DNA of 64,000 nt. Source: Brevibacillus brevis (lineage in GTDB: Bacteria; Bacillota; Bacilli; Brevibacillales; Brevibacillaceae). The translations under genes and the position numbers were made by a program. Positions 8,193 through 17,164 of this stretch are shown here, one piece after another. The notes under the pieces are model-generated. The model saw only the letters and a list, made by a program, of their open reading frames with translations. It searched no databases and was not told where the DNA came from. The stretch is taken from positions 427,001 through 491,000 of the forward strand of contig NZ_CP030117.1 of NCBI RefSeq assembly GCF_001039275.2, in the 5' to 3' direction. Every line of letters starts with the position of its first letter. Position 1 is the first letter of the stretch.

Positions 8193-8774
8193 ATGAATCT
8201 CATTCCGGTAGTAGTCGAGCAAACGAGTTATGGAGAGAGGTCCTATGACATTTACTCCCGGTTGTTGAAGGATCGCATCATTTTTCTCGGCAGTGCCATC
8301 GATGATCAGGTAGCCAATGCAGTCGTAGCTCAATTACTGTTCCTGGCAGCAGAGGACCCGAAAAAAGACATTCACCTTTATATCAATTCGCCCGGAGGCT
8401 CTGTCACAGCAGGGATGGCGATTATCGATACGATGAGTTTCATTGCGCCTGATGTGTCCACGATCTGCACAGGGATGGCAGCTTCCATGGGAGCGATGCT
8501 TCTTGTCGCAGGAGCGTCGGGCAAACGGTACGCGCTGCCCAATGCAGAAGTCATGCTCCACCAGCCGTGGGGAGGCAGTCAAGGACAGGCGAGCGATATC
8601 AAGATCGCAGCCGACCGTATTTTACGACATCGCAACATGCTGTATACGATCATCGCGGAGCGTACGGGAAAGACAGTCGAGCAAATCGAAAAAGATGCAG
8701 ACCGCGACTATTTCCTTACCGCCGCAGAGGCGCTTGAATATGGCTTGATTGATAAAGTGATCGAAAAATTGTAG
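8193..8774 (+). CDS. clpP: ATP-dependent Clp protease proteolytic subunit
   Basis: A 193-residue ClpP peptidase. The serine-protease triad is visible: Ser98 in GMAASMGAM, His123 in VMLHQPWGG and Asp172 in DADRDYF. The N-terminus ([25 protein letters not shown]) is the usual processed or axial-loop region. ClpP forms a 14-mer that degrades unfolded or tagged substrates delivered by Clp ATPases. GGAGGG precedes the ATG. It lies 35 bp downstream of the 85-aa ORF and ahead of the epimerase, an unusual setting for the housekeeping gene, so it may be a second, specially regulated ClpP. Confidence 0.95.
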   Translation: MNLIPVVVEQTSYGERSYDIYSRLLKDRIIFLGSAIDDQVANAVVAQLLFLAAEDPKKDIHLYINSPGGSVTAGMAIIDTMSFIAPDVSTICTGMAASMGAMLLVAGASGKRYALPNAEVMLHQPWGGSQGQASDIKIAADRILRHRNMLYTIIAERTGKTVEQIEKDADRDYFLTAAEALEYGLIDKVIEKL

Positions 8775-8790
8775 AGATGGAGGTGCCGGG

Positions 8791-9805
8791 GTGAAGATCC
8801 TATTTTTGGGGGGAACGCGTTTTATCGGTCCACATGCAGTGAAGCACTTGGCAGAATCAGGTCATGAGGTTGCTGTATTTATATAGGGGGCTTAACCCCA
8901 GTGCTGCTTCTCTTCCACAAGGTGTCGTCTCTATTAAGGGAGATCGTGCCCACCTGAATGAATATCGGGAGACTTTTCGTTCCTTTGCACCTGATGTCGT
9001 TATTGATCTGTTTCCGTACACAGAAGCAGATGCCCGCCTGCTGATAGAAACGTTTCAGGATATAGCAGGCCGTGTCGTAGCGATCAGTAGCTGTGACGTG
9101 TATCAGGCATTCGGACGGGTAAACAAGATCGAATCGGGTCCGATTACGACCGAGCCGCTTACGGAAGAGTCGACGCTTTGTGAGAATCGTTACCCGTTCC
9201 GTGGAGCAAGGCCAGATCGTGAAGATTATGACAAGGTACTCGTGGAGCGAGTTGTGATGGGGCAGCAGAGCTTGCCAGGCACGATTTTGCGCTTGCCGAT
9301 GGTGTATGGCCCTCATGATTACCAACATCGCGTCTACCCATACCTTCAGCGGATGCGTGACGGACGTCCGTTTATTTTACTCGAAGAAGGCTTTGCTTCT
9401 TGGCGGTGGGCACGCAGCTACGTAGAAGACATCGCGCATGCCATTTGTCTGGTGGCTACCGACGATCGAGCAAAGAATCAGATTTATCACGTAGCAGAAG
9501 AGCAATGCTTGTCGATGCGAGAGTGGATTGAGCGAATCGGCAGCGTTTACGGTTGGAATGGCAAAGTGATTACAGCTCCGTCTACTGAGTTACCGACCGA
9601 ATATGTCATGCAGATCGAAACGAAGCAGCATATTCAACTGGATACGGCAAAAATCAGGCAAGAGCTGGGGTATACAGAACAAACGACCGCAGAGGAGTCT
9701 ATGCGACGTACGATTGCATGGGAGATTGATCATCCTCCTGAGAACATATTACAAGAAAATAATTATATAACAGAGGATAAATTACTCACGGAGCTTGGTG
9801 TTTAG
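8791..9805 (+). pseudogene. NAD-dependent epimerase/dehydratase, frameshifted near codon 30
   Basis: GTG at 8791 with GGAGGTG upstream opens a frame reading VKILFLGGTRFIGPHAV, the Rossmann GGTRFIG motif, which stops at TAG 8884-8886. The rest of the protein continues without interruption in the next frame (YRGLNPSAASLPQG onward) to 9805. Removing one base in the stretch 8879-8885 restores VFYRGLNP, the usual join in this family. The remainder is intact (ISSCDVYQAFG, DYDKVLVERVV, LRLPMVYGP), giving about 338 residues in total. Either a recent one-base insertion or a sequencing error explains it. It lies 16 bp after clpP and would share its transcript; a terminator follows at 9840. Confidence 0.8.
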
Positions 9806-9839
9806 TATGTAGCACGGAGTTTCGTGTAAAGTCTGTTGG

Positions 9840-9868
9840 AACCGTCAGGACTTCTCCTGGCGGTTTTT
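9840..9868 (+). terminator. terminator after the clpP-epimerase unit
   Basis: aaccgtcagga (9840-9850) pairs with tcctggcggtt (9855-9865), followed by a T run to 9868. Confidence 0.75.
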
Positions 9869-9944
9869 GTTTGCACATCAAAGTGTTTGAAGGAAAGAGG
9901 AGCCGGGAATGAACAAGAGTATCAGATGACGGGAGGCTCACCTT

Positions 9945-11630
9945 GTGAAAATCAGAACAAAAATCATCCTGGCTTTTGGTGTCATATTGGCAGTCATGTT
10001 CGGTTCAGGTACGTATATGCACCTGGAAATGCTAGCAATGAAGGCATCCTACACAAAAATTATCGAAGACGAAAAACTATTGACGGACCTGCGTGAAATG
10101 CAGTTCATTATGACAGGTCGAAATAATGACGAGCGAGCCTACTTGTTAACAGGCGATGAAGAATTTCGGATGGAATTGAAGGGAAAGGCAGCAAAGGTGG
10201 ACAGCCTGTTTGCCAAAATGAACAGTTCTCTAGAGTCTTCGCACCATCGTGAAAAAATGGAGGAGGCAATGGGACTGTACAAGTCCTTTCTGGAGTCGAG
10301 TGATAAAGCGGTAGAGGCACAGGATAATGGGCTACATGAGGAAGCCATCGCTCATCACTTCGGCAAGGAGCGGCAATCGAGAATAGCATTGGATTCGGTT
10401 GTGAGTGGATTGGTCGAAGAGGTGCGTAATGAAATCGAAGTAGATAGACAGGAGCTGGCGGAGAACGAAGGAATATCGGCCATGATCCAGTTGTTTTTTA
10501 ATGCAATGGGAATTCTCGTCGCGATTGTGGTCGGCGGTTTTCTGATTCGCTCGATTGTGGCACCCCTGCATCGGGTGAACAAACAGCTACACGATATCGC
10601 TGAAGGAAAAGGAGATTTGACGCAAGAGTTGACCGTTTTTTCCAAAGACGAGATTGGACAGTTGGCAGGCTCATTCAACCGGATGCTAGCTAACTTACGA
10701 GAGCTGATTTCTCAGGTTCGCGGGCATGCCCAGCAGGTTGCAGCCGCGGCTGAACAACTGACAGCGAGCTCGAAGCAAACGAGCCAAGCTACGGAACAGA
10801 TCGCCATCACGATCCAGGAAATGACGGAAGGAACGGACAGGCAATCCCAAAACGTAGAAGAGAGTCAGCAAGAAGTCGAAGAAATATCCGCAGGAATTGA
10901 AAAAATTGCGGCACGTGCGCAAAGCGTATCTGCTGCGGCTGCCAGTACCTCAGAGCTGGCGACAGAGGGGGATCGAACCATCCAGCAGTCGGTTACCCAG
11001 ATGAACGGGATCGGAGAAACGATGGAGAATTTGACTGCACTGGTAGGTGGCTTGGGAAAACGCTCCGAGCAAATCGGTCAAATCGTGGAAGTCATTACGC
11101 AAATTTCAGGTCAGACGAATCTATTGGCATTGAATGCTGCCATCGAAGCGGCGAGGGCTGGCGAGCATGGCAGAGGCTTTGCTGTCGTGGCGGATGAAGT
11201 GCGAAAGCTGGCGGAGCAGGCATCTGCATCGGCACAAGAAATTTCCCAGTTGGTAGCGTCGATCCAGATGGAGACGAACGAAGCGGTCCTCACGATGGAA
11301 AAAGGCTCTCAAGAAGTATCAGATGGAATGGGAGGCGTCGCAAGAGCAGGAGAAGCGTTCTCTCAAATTCGCGATGCTGTTGTGGGCGTGACGAATGAGA
11401 TTCAAGAAGTATCGACTTCTGCACATACCCTTACGGAAAGTACAGGCAAGGTCGGACAATCGATGCAGATGATCGCCACTGTCGCGCAATCGGCTGTCTC
11501 TCACTCGGTGGAAGTCTCGTCTGCTACAGAAGAACAGCTTGCTTCGATGGAGGAGATATACTCCTCGGCTGCATCACTGGCGAGTCTCGCGGATGATTTG
11601 GAAAAACTGATAGGCCATTTCAAGGTATAA
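9945..11630 (+). CDS. methyl-accepting chemotaxis protein
   Basis: A 561-residue chemoreceptor starting at GTG 9945 (GGAGG nine bases before). Order of parts: first membrane helix about residues 7-26; a periplasm-side helical-bundle sensor to about residue 180, rich in acidic and basic residues; second membrane helix about 180-205 ([19 protein letters not shown]); HAMP domain to about 260; then a long coiled-coil signalling domain. The CheA/CheW-contacting hairpin tip is [20 protein letters not shown]. Ligand unknown. The gene is monocistronic, between two terminators. Confidence 0.95.
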   Translation: MKIRTKIILAFGVILAVMFGSGTYMHLEMLAMKASYTKIIEDEKLLTDLREMQFIMTGRNNDERAYLLTGDEEFRMELKGKAAKVDSLFAKMNSSLESSHHREKMEEAMGLYKSFLESSDKAVEAQDNGLHEEAIAHHFGKERQSRIALDSVVSGLVEEVRNEIEVDRQELAENEGISAMIQLFFNAMGILVAIVVGGFLIRSIVAPLHRVNKQLHDIAEGKGDLTQELTVFSKDEIGQLAGSFNRMLANLRELISQVRGHAQQVAAAAEQLTASSKQTSQATEQIAITIQEMTEGTDRQSQNVEESQQEVEEISAGIEKIAARAQSVSAAAASTSELATEGDRTIQQSVTQMNGIGETMENLTALVGGLGKRSEQIGQIVEVITQISGQTNLLALNAAIEAARAGEHGRGFAVVADEVRKLAEQASASAQEISQLVASIQMETNEAVLTMEKGSQEVSDGMGGVARAGEAFSQIRDAVVGVTNEIQEVSTSAHTLTESTGKVGQSMQMIATVAQSAVSHSVEVSSATEEQLASMEEIYSSAASLASLADDLEKLIGHFKV

Positions 11631-11645
11631 AGCTTTGCCACAAGG

Positions 11646-11688
11646 AACACCCCTTAGAATCGACAGAATGATTCCGAGGGGTGTTTTT
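11646..11688 (+). terminator. terminator of the chemoreceptor gene
   Basis: aacaccccttagaatc (11646-11661) pairs with gattccgaggggtgtt (11670-11685), followed by Ts. Confidence 0.8.
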
Positions 11689-11872
11689 GATGGAAAAGAC
11701 AATCCCGAGCTTGAAAATAGATCCGGTGATCCCGCTAATTCTTCCGATCATGTGGGCAGGGAGCACTTTTTTTGATTGGCACCCCGGGCTAGCTTGGCGA
11801 AAGTGGGGGAATCTTTTTGTAGAACGTACGTTCTTGTTGTGGTAAACTTCTCCTGTGGGGAGGTGAATCGCG

Positions 11873-12276
11873 ATGCTCCGTAAAAAAGTGTTTCATTTTC
11901 GAATTTTCCCTAATCAAGAACAAGCCGTACTCATCTCGAAAACATTGGGGTGTAGTCGCTTTGTGTTCAATCGATTTCTTGTACGCTGGAACGAAACCTA
12001 CAAACAAACGGGCAAAGGGTTAGAGAGCACCGTCCTTCAATCCTCCCTCCCAAACCTCGCAGATACATTCACCCAATTTATATGAATGCAAGCATCCGGA
12101 TCGACGGTAACCAAATCAAGCTGCCAAAGCTTGGCTGGGTGAGATTCGCAAAATCCCGAGAAGTAGAAGGGCGGATTCTAAACGTCACGGTGCGAAGGAA
12201 TCCGACTGGAAAATATTTGGCTTCAGCAGTAATCGTGGAAGATGAATCTATCACAGCGCCTCTAGTTGCGCTATGA
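11873..12276 (+). pseudogene. tnpB (OrfB) relic, N-terminal pieces
   Basis: Two short frames that together resemble a TnpB N-terminal half with an internal deletion. The first (11873-12085) reads MLRKKVFHFRIFPNQEQAVL and continues SRFVFNRFLVRWNETYKQTGKG, the usual TnpB start. The second (12082-12276) reads KLPKLGWVRFAKSREVEGRI and then GKYLASAVIVED, the region just before the RuvC-I aspartate. The helical middle part and the whole nuclease domain are missing. It is probably the remains of an IS200/IS605-type element, later joined or invaded by the IS607-type element that starts nearby. Confidence 0.75.
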
Positions 12277-12380
12277 TAAGGCTTACATGTCAAAAGGTGG
12301 AGGTAATCAACGAAAATATATAACATTAAACAACTTTGTACAAAAATAAACCTATAGTACAATGTAATCGGTGATGAAAA

Positions 12381-12998
12381 ATGTACGCTATAGGGAAGTT
12401 TGCAAAGATGATCGGTGTAACACCTAAAACGTTAAGGGAATGGGATAAGTCAGGAAAGCTAACCCCAATTCTAGTAAAAGAAAATGGGTATCGTTATTAC
12501 TCGGATGAACAGTTGTATGAGTATCTACGAAGACCTGCTGTCGAGCAGGAAAGAATAACAATTGGCTACTGCCGAGTATCAAGTAACAAGCAGAAAGATG
12601 ACTTAGAACGTCAAGTGGATAATGTAAAATCCTACATGATTGCGAGAGGTTACTCTTTTGATGTGATTACAGATATCGGCAGTGGTATTAATTATGAAAA
12701 ACGTGGGTTGCTTCAACTCATGGATTTCATCATTCAAGGTAAGGTTGATCGCGTTGTTGTTCTTGACAAGGATAGGTTACTAAGCTTTGGCTTCGAACTC
12801 TTTGAGAATCTATGCAAAAGATTCAGCGTTGTTGTTGAAATAATAGACAACTCCGAGAAAACAGAAGAACAGGAATTAGTTGAAGACCTTATCCAGATCG
12901 TAACGGTGTTTAGTTGTAGATTGCCAGGAAAGCGAGCAAACACAGCAAAGAAAATGATAAAGGAGTTGGCAGAAAATGATTCTAGCGAAGAAAGTTAG
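12381..12998 (+). CDS. tnpA: IS607-family serine transposase
   Basis: A 205-residue protein with a MerR-like helix-turn-helix at the N-terminus (MYAIGKFAKMIGVTPKTLRE) followed by a small-serine-recombinase catalytic domain. The motif IGYCRVSSNKQ places the nucleophilic serine at residue 67, and the later segment VVVLDKDRLLSFGFELFE fits the resolvase fold. This domain order, DNA-binding first and catalysis second, is diagnostic of IS607 TnpA rather than of ordinary resolvases. Its 3' end overlaps tnpB by 23 bp. Length is normal and no disruption is seen. Confidence 0.92.
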   Translation: MYAIGKFAKMIGVTPKTLREWDKSGKLTPILVKENGYRYYSDEQLYEYLRRPAVEQERITIGYCRVSSNKQKDDLERQVDNVKSYMIARGYSFDVITDIGSGINYEKRGLLQLMDFIIQGKVDRVVVLDKDRLLSFGFELFENLCKRFSVVVEIIDNSEKTEEQELVEDLIQIVTVFSCRLPGKRANTAKKMIKELAENDSSEES

Positions 12999-14088
12999 GC
13001 TCAAGCCAACTCCTGAACAAGAGCGACAACTTTGGAAATCTGTCGGTACTGCTCGTTGGGCTTACAACTGGACGCTTGCAAAACAAGAAGAAAACTATCG
13101 TAACGGTGGAAAGTTCTTGCTAGACGGTGATCTACGTAAGGAACTGACGCAGCTAAAGCAATCGGAAGAATATTCTTGGTTGTATGAAGTATCCAATAAC
13201 ATCACAAAGCAGGCGGTCAAAGACGCCTGCGATGCTTACAAGAAATTCTTCAAGAAGTTAGCGGAAAAGCCAACCTTCAAGAGCAGAAGACGCTCTAAGC
13301 CGTCTTTTTACAACGACAACGTGAAGCTGAAAGTTAAGCAGAATCACGTTCTCATTGAAAAGGTCGGATGGGTAACGACATCTGAACAATTGCCAACAGA
13401 TGTGAATTATACGATGCCTCGAATCTCTTTTGACGGGAAGTATTGGTACTTATCTGTGGGTGTTGAACAAGAATTCATTCAGCCGGAGCTGTCAGGCGAG
13501 AGCCTTGGAATTGACGTAGGCGTAAAAGAGCTTGCGGTATGCTCTAACGGAATGACTTTCAAGAACATTAACAAGACAAAGGTAATGAAGAAAGCAGAGA
13601 AACGCTTGCGTAGGTTGCAACGTAAGGTTTCTCGAAAATACGAAATGAATAAGGAGGGAAGCCGTTTCGTCAAAACTTGCAACATTGTAAAGGTCGAGAA
13701 ACACATTCGTTTGCTTCATCGGAGATTAACGAATATCCGTACCAATCACAGTCACCAAGCTACTAGCGCTATCGTGAAAACCAAGCCTAGCACAGTAGTT
13801 ATGGAGACATTGAATATCAAAGGCATGATGAGGAACCGCCACCTATCAAAAGCTATCGCACAGCAAAAACTTTACGAGTTCAAGCGACAGTTACAGTACA
13901 AGTGCGAGAAATATGGGATTCGCTTTATGGAAGCCGACAAGTGGTATCCTTCATCCAAAACCTGCTCTGATTGCGGTGAGGTCAAGAAAGACTTAAAGAT
14001 CTCAGATCGAATATTCAAATGTGTTTGTGGGCTAGTGTTAGATAGAGATGTAAACGCTTCTATTAACCTAGCAAAATTAGCGAGCTAA
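12976..14088 (+). CDS. tnpB: TnpB RNA-guided nuclease of the IS607-type element
   Basis: A 370-residue TnpB, the ancestor group of Cas12. The N-terminal helix-turn-helix/OrfB region (MILAKKVRLKPTPEQERQLW) leads into a split RuvC nuclease. Acidic residues are all present: Asp180 in GIDVGVKELAV, Glu277 in VVMETLNIKGM and Asp356/Asp358 in LDRDVNASINL. A zinc finger between them has Cys330 and Cys333 (KTCSDCG) and Cys349 and Cys351 (FKCVCG). TnpB proteins cut DNA guided by an RNA made from the element's right end and help the element persist. The start overlaps tnpA and has AAGGAG ten bases upstream. All catalytic residues are intact. Confidence 0.93.
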   Translation: MILAKKVRLKPTPEQERQLWKSVGTARWAYNWTLAKQEENYRNGGKFLLDGDLRKELTQLKQSEEYSWLYEVSNNITKQAVKDACDAYKKFFKKLAEKPTFKSRRRSKPSFYNDNVKLKVKQNHVLIEKVGWVTTSEQLPTDVNYTMPRISFDGKYWYLSVGVEQEFIQPELSGESLGIDVGVKELAVCSNGMTFKNINKTKVMKKAEKRLRRLQRKVSRKYEMNKEGSRFVKTCNIVKVEKHIRLLHRRLTNIRTNHSHQATSAIVKTKPSTVVMETLNIKGMMRNRHLSKAIAQQKLYEFKRQLQYKCEKYGIRFMEADKWYPSSKTCSDCGEVKKDLKISDRIFKCVCGLVLDRDVNASINLAKLAS

Positions 14089-14249
14089 CCCCAATAAGTT
14101 ACCGCTAATCTGTAGGATTCGTTGTATCCGAATTTACGCCTGTGGAGTGTCCGATCAAATGCGAGTAGCTTCGGCCAAAGCAGACACAGAGAAGCAGGAA
14201 GCAAACAAAAGATGTGTAGACTTTTACAATCTTTTGGCAACGGGGAAGT
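14089..14249 (+). other. possible omega-RNA end and tail of the older tnpB
   Basis: Just after the tnpB stop lies a GC-moderate stretch where the guide RNA scaffold of a TnpB element would end. Further on, one frame without a stop reads IYACGVSDQMRVASAKADTE and then KQEANKRC. This resembles the C-terminal tails of IS200/IS605-type TnpB proteins in Bacillales, suggesting that the left relic at 11873-12276 and this tail once belonged together. Similarity is by eye only. Confidence 0.4.
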
Positions 14250-14612
14250 ATGAAACGATTCCGATTTGATCAGCAAGTAGGCAAAACGATTGATCGCTAT
14301 AATTCCGTCCATGCGACGATTTCTCGTGTCTTGCGCACGCCCGAAGCGGTTTCGATCGGGTGTATCCATTTGAAAGCAGGCGGGGTTGTTGGCTATCATC
14401 CGGCAACTTGTCCTCAACTCTTCCTTGTCGTGAGTGGAGAAGGCTGGGTACGCGGTGAAGGTACAGAGCGCATCCCGATCCACAGTGGACAAGCGGCATT
14501 CTGGATCATAGGAGAAGGGCACGAATCAGGCAGTGAAACCGGAATGACGGCAATCGTGATCGAAGGAGATGGACTCGATCCGGAGAGCTTTATGTCCTTG
14601 TTGGAGACATAG
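14250..14612 (+). CDS. small cupin-like protein
   Basis: A 120-residue cupin-like single domain. The core reads VSIGCIHLKAGGVVGYHPATCPQLFLVVSGEGWVRGEG with a single His in the first motif (YHPA) and a second motif region IHSGQAAFWIIGEGHES. With few metal ligands it may bind a ligand rather than catalyse. GGGGAAG lies before the ATG. It starts within the tail of mobile-element debris, so its native promoter may have been displaced. It is not closely alike to the cupin at 4923. Confidence 0.75.
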   Translation: MKRFRFDQQVGKTIDRYNSVHATISRVLRTPEAVSIGCIHLKAGGVVGYHPATCPQLFLVVSGEGWVRGEGTERIPIHSGQAAFWIIGEGHESGSETGMTAIVIEGDGLDPESFMSLLET

Positions 14613-14701
14613 CATCCGTTTGTATGATGGTATTGGTTTGCCATTCCACCAACCCTACATAAGCTCATTAGACTATCCTAGAAAGACGGTGTGAAAGGCG
14701 A

Positions 14702-15136
14702 ATGAATTGGAAAACACATATGGCACTTGGTGCCATCGCAGGCTACTGCGCCTATCCTTCATGGAAGGGCAGCGTCATTGGCGCGACAATGGCACTCGTA
14801 CCTGATATCGATCAGGCAAATAGCAAGCTCGGAAACTTGATGGGACCTGTATCCAAAATGCTCCAAAAAGGATTCGGTCATCGTACAGTGACACACTCAT
14901 GGGTAATATTGTTCCTTCCATTTCTGCTATTCGGTGATTCTCCGGCAGCAATGGCAGCTCTGTGGGGGATATTGTCCCATCTGATCAGCGATATGCTGGT
15001 GGGCCGCATTCAGTTATTGTGGCCGTTGCGAGTGGGCTGGCTCGGCATTCGGGTGTCCAAATCGATGTATCGGACTGTGGATCGAATCGTATTTTATGTA
15101 GCGATTGTGTATATCGTGATCAAGGGTTATCAGTAG
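14702..15136 (+). CDS. YdjM-family membrane-bound metal-dependent hydrolase
   Basis: A 144-residue membrane protein of the YdjM/YfhO-like family (PF04307). The conserved N-terminal His-containing segment MNWKTHMALGAIAGY, the acidic motif LVPDIDQANSKLG and the HRTVTHSW motif (residues about 60-67) are the putative metal ligands; ILSHLISDML supplies a further His and Asp. Three or four membrane segments are evident. In other bacteria related proteins are SOS-linked or of unknown substrate. A hairpin at 15155-15178 follows. Confidence 0.85.
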   Translation: MNWKTHMALGAIAGYCAYPSWKGSVIGATMALVPDIDQANSKLGNLMGPVSKMLQKGFGHRTVTHSWVILFLPFLLFGDSPAAMAALWGILSHLISDMLVGRIQLLWPLRVGWLGIRVSKSMYRTVDRIVFYVAIVYIVIKGYQ

Positions 15137-15154
15137 GAAGAATGGACATGGAGA

Positions 15155-15180
15155 AAGTACCTCCTTCAGGAGGTACTTCT
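15155..15180 (+). terminator. hairpin after the ydjM-like gene
   Basis: aagtacctcc (15155-15164) and ggaggtactt (15169-15178) form a perfect ten-bp stem with a four-base loop; the T run after it is weak. Confidence 0.5.
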
Positions 15181-15224
15181 ATTGAATGTAATCGGAATAT
15201 TTTGAACGAATCGTGATTGTAATA

Positions 15225-15260
15225 AAAAAGCTGACACCGGTTTAGGACCGATGCCAGCTT
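15225..15260 (-). terminator. terminator of the large TM-anchored protein gene
   Basis: On the minus strand AAGCTGGCATCGGT (15247-15260) pairs with ACCGGTGTCAGCTT (15229-15242), followed by six Ts. Confidence 0.8.
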
Positions 15261-15302
15261 GCTAGTAACTATTATGAGCGAATTCTTCTTATCACGAAAC
15301 AA

Positions 15303-16949
15303 TTAAGGCATCATGAACTGTTGCACGAGCTCAGCGTTTTCAGTCATGAATTTATCTGCGTTTTGCATGACTTCTTGTTGTGCTTCCATCATTTGTTGGT
15401 CAGTCACAGTAGCGAAGTTGATGGAGTTGTCAGCAGTCATAGCTGGAATTTCCAGTGCTTTGCCAAATTCTGCTTTGGACTTCAGCTTGAAGCTAAAGCC
15501 TTTTGGCATATCTGGAGTAGGATTCGAGAAGTTTACTTTTACTGCGCCGTCTGAATCTACACCATTGTCCGTCTTCGTCTCGTTCACGGTAACATTACCG
15601 GTCAGGGCAACAGGGTTGGAGGAATATTCGTCTGCTGCTACGAGTGCAAAGTCATACTTTCCGGTTTTTTTCTTGTCTTGCTTGGTTGTCTCGAAAGTAG
15701 TCGAGAAGTCCAGAATTGGCTGGTCGGTCTCTTTTGCCAGGATGCTGAACTTGCCCTTTGTCTTGTCTTTTTCTTCTGTCGCTCTGTACGTGAAGGACAT
15801 TTCGCCACTTTGCTGATCAGACAGGTTGTGCAGGGAGTAACGGTAGTACGTTTCTGCGCCTTTATCGTAGGAGACACTGCTGTAGACCAATTGATCTTTT
15901 TTCTCTTTCTCATCGAACAAGAGCTTGCGGGACAAGATTTGATGATCGCTATTTACGAGCACGACCATTTTCAATTGATCAGTTGATTTGGTGTCTGTAT
16001 CATTTGTATCCTTGATGATGTCATCGAAGGCTTGCTCGTAGTTTTTCTTGAATTCTTCTTTGCTGATTTCTTCTACTTTGTAGCCGCTGTCGAGCATCAA
16101 CGTAGCCACATTGTGGTAGCGGCTGTAGATCAGGTCAAACAGCTTTTGGTCTGCTTTTGCCTTCTCTGCAATTTGCTTCGTCAGAGCCGCGCCTTCTGCG
16201 TTGTTAAAAGTAACAGTGATCTCACGTGCATCTTCCTTGAGTCCTTCTTCAGAGAAAGGAACATCTTTTTTGATGCTTACCTGGCTGTCTTTGATGCTGT
16301 CAGCGTACAGCATGGCATACGGAGTCATTACTGTTTTGAGTTCATCTTGGTTGAAATTGATCGCTTCATGTAAATCGCTATAGCTTACGAAGCGCTTCGG
16401 CAGTTCCTCGCCCAGCTTTTCCTTGAGGGCATCGCGATCTTTCAGGTCCATATAAGCGTATTTAGAGTAAAACTCTGGCAGCTTGAAGCCCATAACAGAA
16501 TCATTCATGAAGTACTCAAGGGTAGCCAGCTTTTTATCTTGCAGGTGAACTTCCAGGTTCCCTGATTGCTGATTTTTCTGTTCATCGATGTTGCTTTGCA
16601 TTACGAGCTTCGCTTTACCTAGCATGTCGAGAATTTTTTGCGCTTCCGGGTCTGGGATCGTTGCATCTAGGGCAATTTCACTCAACTCGGTGGTGGAGTG
16701 AACTGGTTTTTCCAGATATGGCTTCATGTAGTCTTGGTATTCCCCGTAAGCTTTGGATACGTCGCTTGAAAACTTCATCATGCTCTCCGCTTCCGCTTGC
16801 AGGTAAATCGTTTTTGCGCTCTTAAACAAATCGAATTTGGCATAGGCGGTTCCTAATCCACCCAGCACAACGACAGCCGCTGCCCCCGCGATCAGCCATA
16901 CTTTTTTCTTGCTTTTGCGCGGTGGGTTCACGTTTGTTGCAGTTTCCAT
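15303..16949 (-). CDS. TM-anchored extracytoplasmic protein of unknown function, 548 aa
   Basis: Starting at ATG 16949 (GGGGAGAG upstream), the protein has a short basic N-terminus (PPRKSKKK), one membrane helix (VWLIAGAAAVVVLGGLGTAY, residues about 18-37) and a long lysine- and glutamate-rich domain with no cysteines. It most resembles DUF6583-type proteins of Bacillales (large, single-pass, outward-facing), which have no known activity. The C-terminus is a helical, methionine/glutamine-rich segment (QQMMEAQQEVMQNADKF). A longer frame to 17135 has no ribosome site and would overlap the divergent citR promoter. It is a single gene with its own terminator. Confidence 0.8.
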   Translation of the reverse strand: METATNVNPPRKSKKKVWLIAGAAAVVVLGGLGTAYAKFDLFKSAKTIYLQAEAESMMKFSSDVSKAYGEYQDYMKPYLEKPVHSTTELSEIALDATIPDPEAQKILDMLGKAKLVMQSNIDEQKNQQSGNLEVHLQDKKLATLEYFMNDSVMGFKLPEFYSKYAYMDLKDRDALKEKLGEELPKRFVSYSDLHEAINFNQDELKTVMTPYAMLYADSIKDSQVSIKKDVPFSEEGLKEDAREITVTFNNAEGAALTKQIAEKAKADQKLFDLIYSRYHNVATLMLDSGYKVEEISKEEFKKNYEQAFDDIIKDTNDTDTKSTDQLKMVVLVNSDHQILSRKLLFDEKEKKDQLVYSSVSYDKGAETYYRYSLHNLSDQQSGEMSFTYRATEEKDKTKGKFSILAKETDQPILDFSTTFETTKQDKKKTGKYDFALVAADEYSSNPVALTGNVTVNETKTDNGVDSDGAVKVNFSNPTPDMPKGFSFKLKSKAEFGKALEIPAMTADNSINFATVTDQQMMEAQQEVMQNADKFMTENAELVQQFMMP

Positions 16950-17164
16950 CTTTTCTCTCCCCTTTTTGCTCTCTCTCTTTGGTGAAGCCAATGTGCGTAA
17001 GGATTTTGCGCACTCGATTTTGTATTGTACCATAAGGAGGAGAAAGGGGAACGACTTCCAGTAAAATTCTTCAAAAAAGAGGAAGAAAGACCCAAAAAGT
17101 TGCGTTCTTCCTTCTTTTGTATGCATATAGAACAAAGAAAAAGCGACAGCAGGGGGGAGATCAC

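Larger units (their letters stand above)
12277..14110 (+). mobile_element. IS607-type insertion sequence (approximate limits)
   Basis: Contains an intact serine transposase gene overlapping an intact tnpB gene, the standard IS607 layout. IS607 elements have no terminal inverted repeats and make no target duplication, so ends cannot be fixed by eye. I place the left end between the tnpB relic (12276) and the transposase start (12381), and the right end soon after the tnpB stop, where TnpB guide RNAs (omega RNA) normally end. Both genes are open, so the element may be active. Confidence 0.7.

Noticed and set aside
11690..11845. 51-codon frame starting MEKTIPSLKID before the tnpB relic
   Set aside because: No ribosome site and the start lies within the tail of the chemoreceptor terminator; not supportable as a gene.
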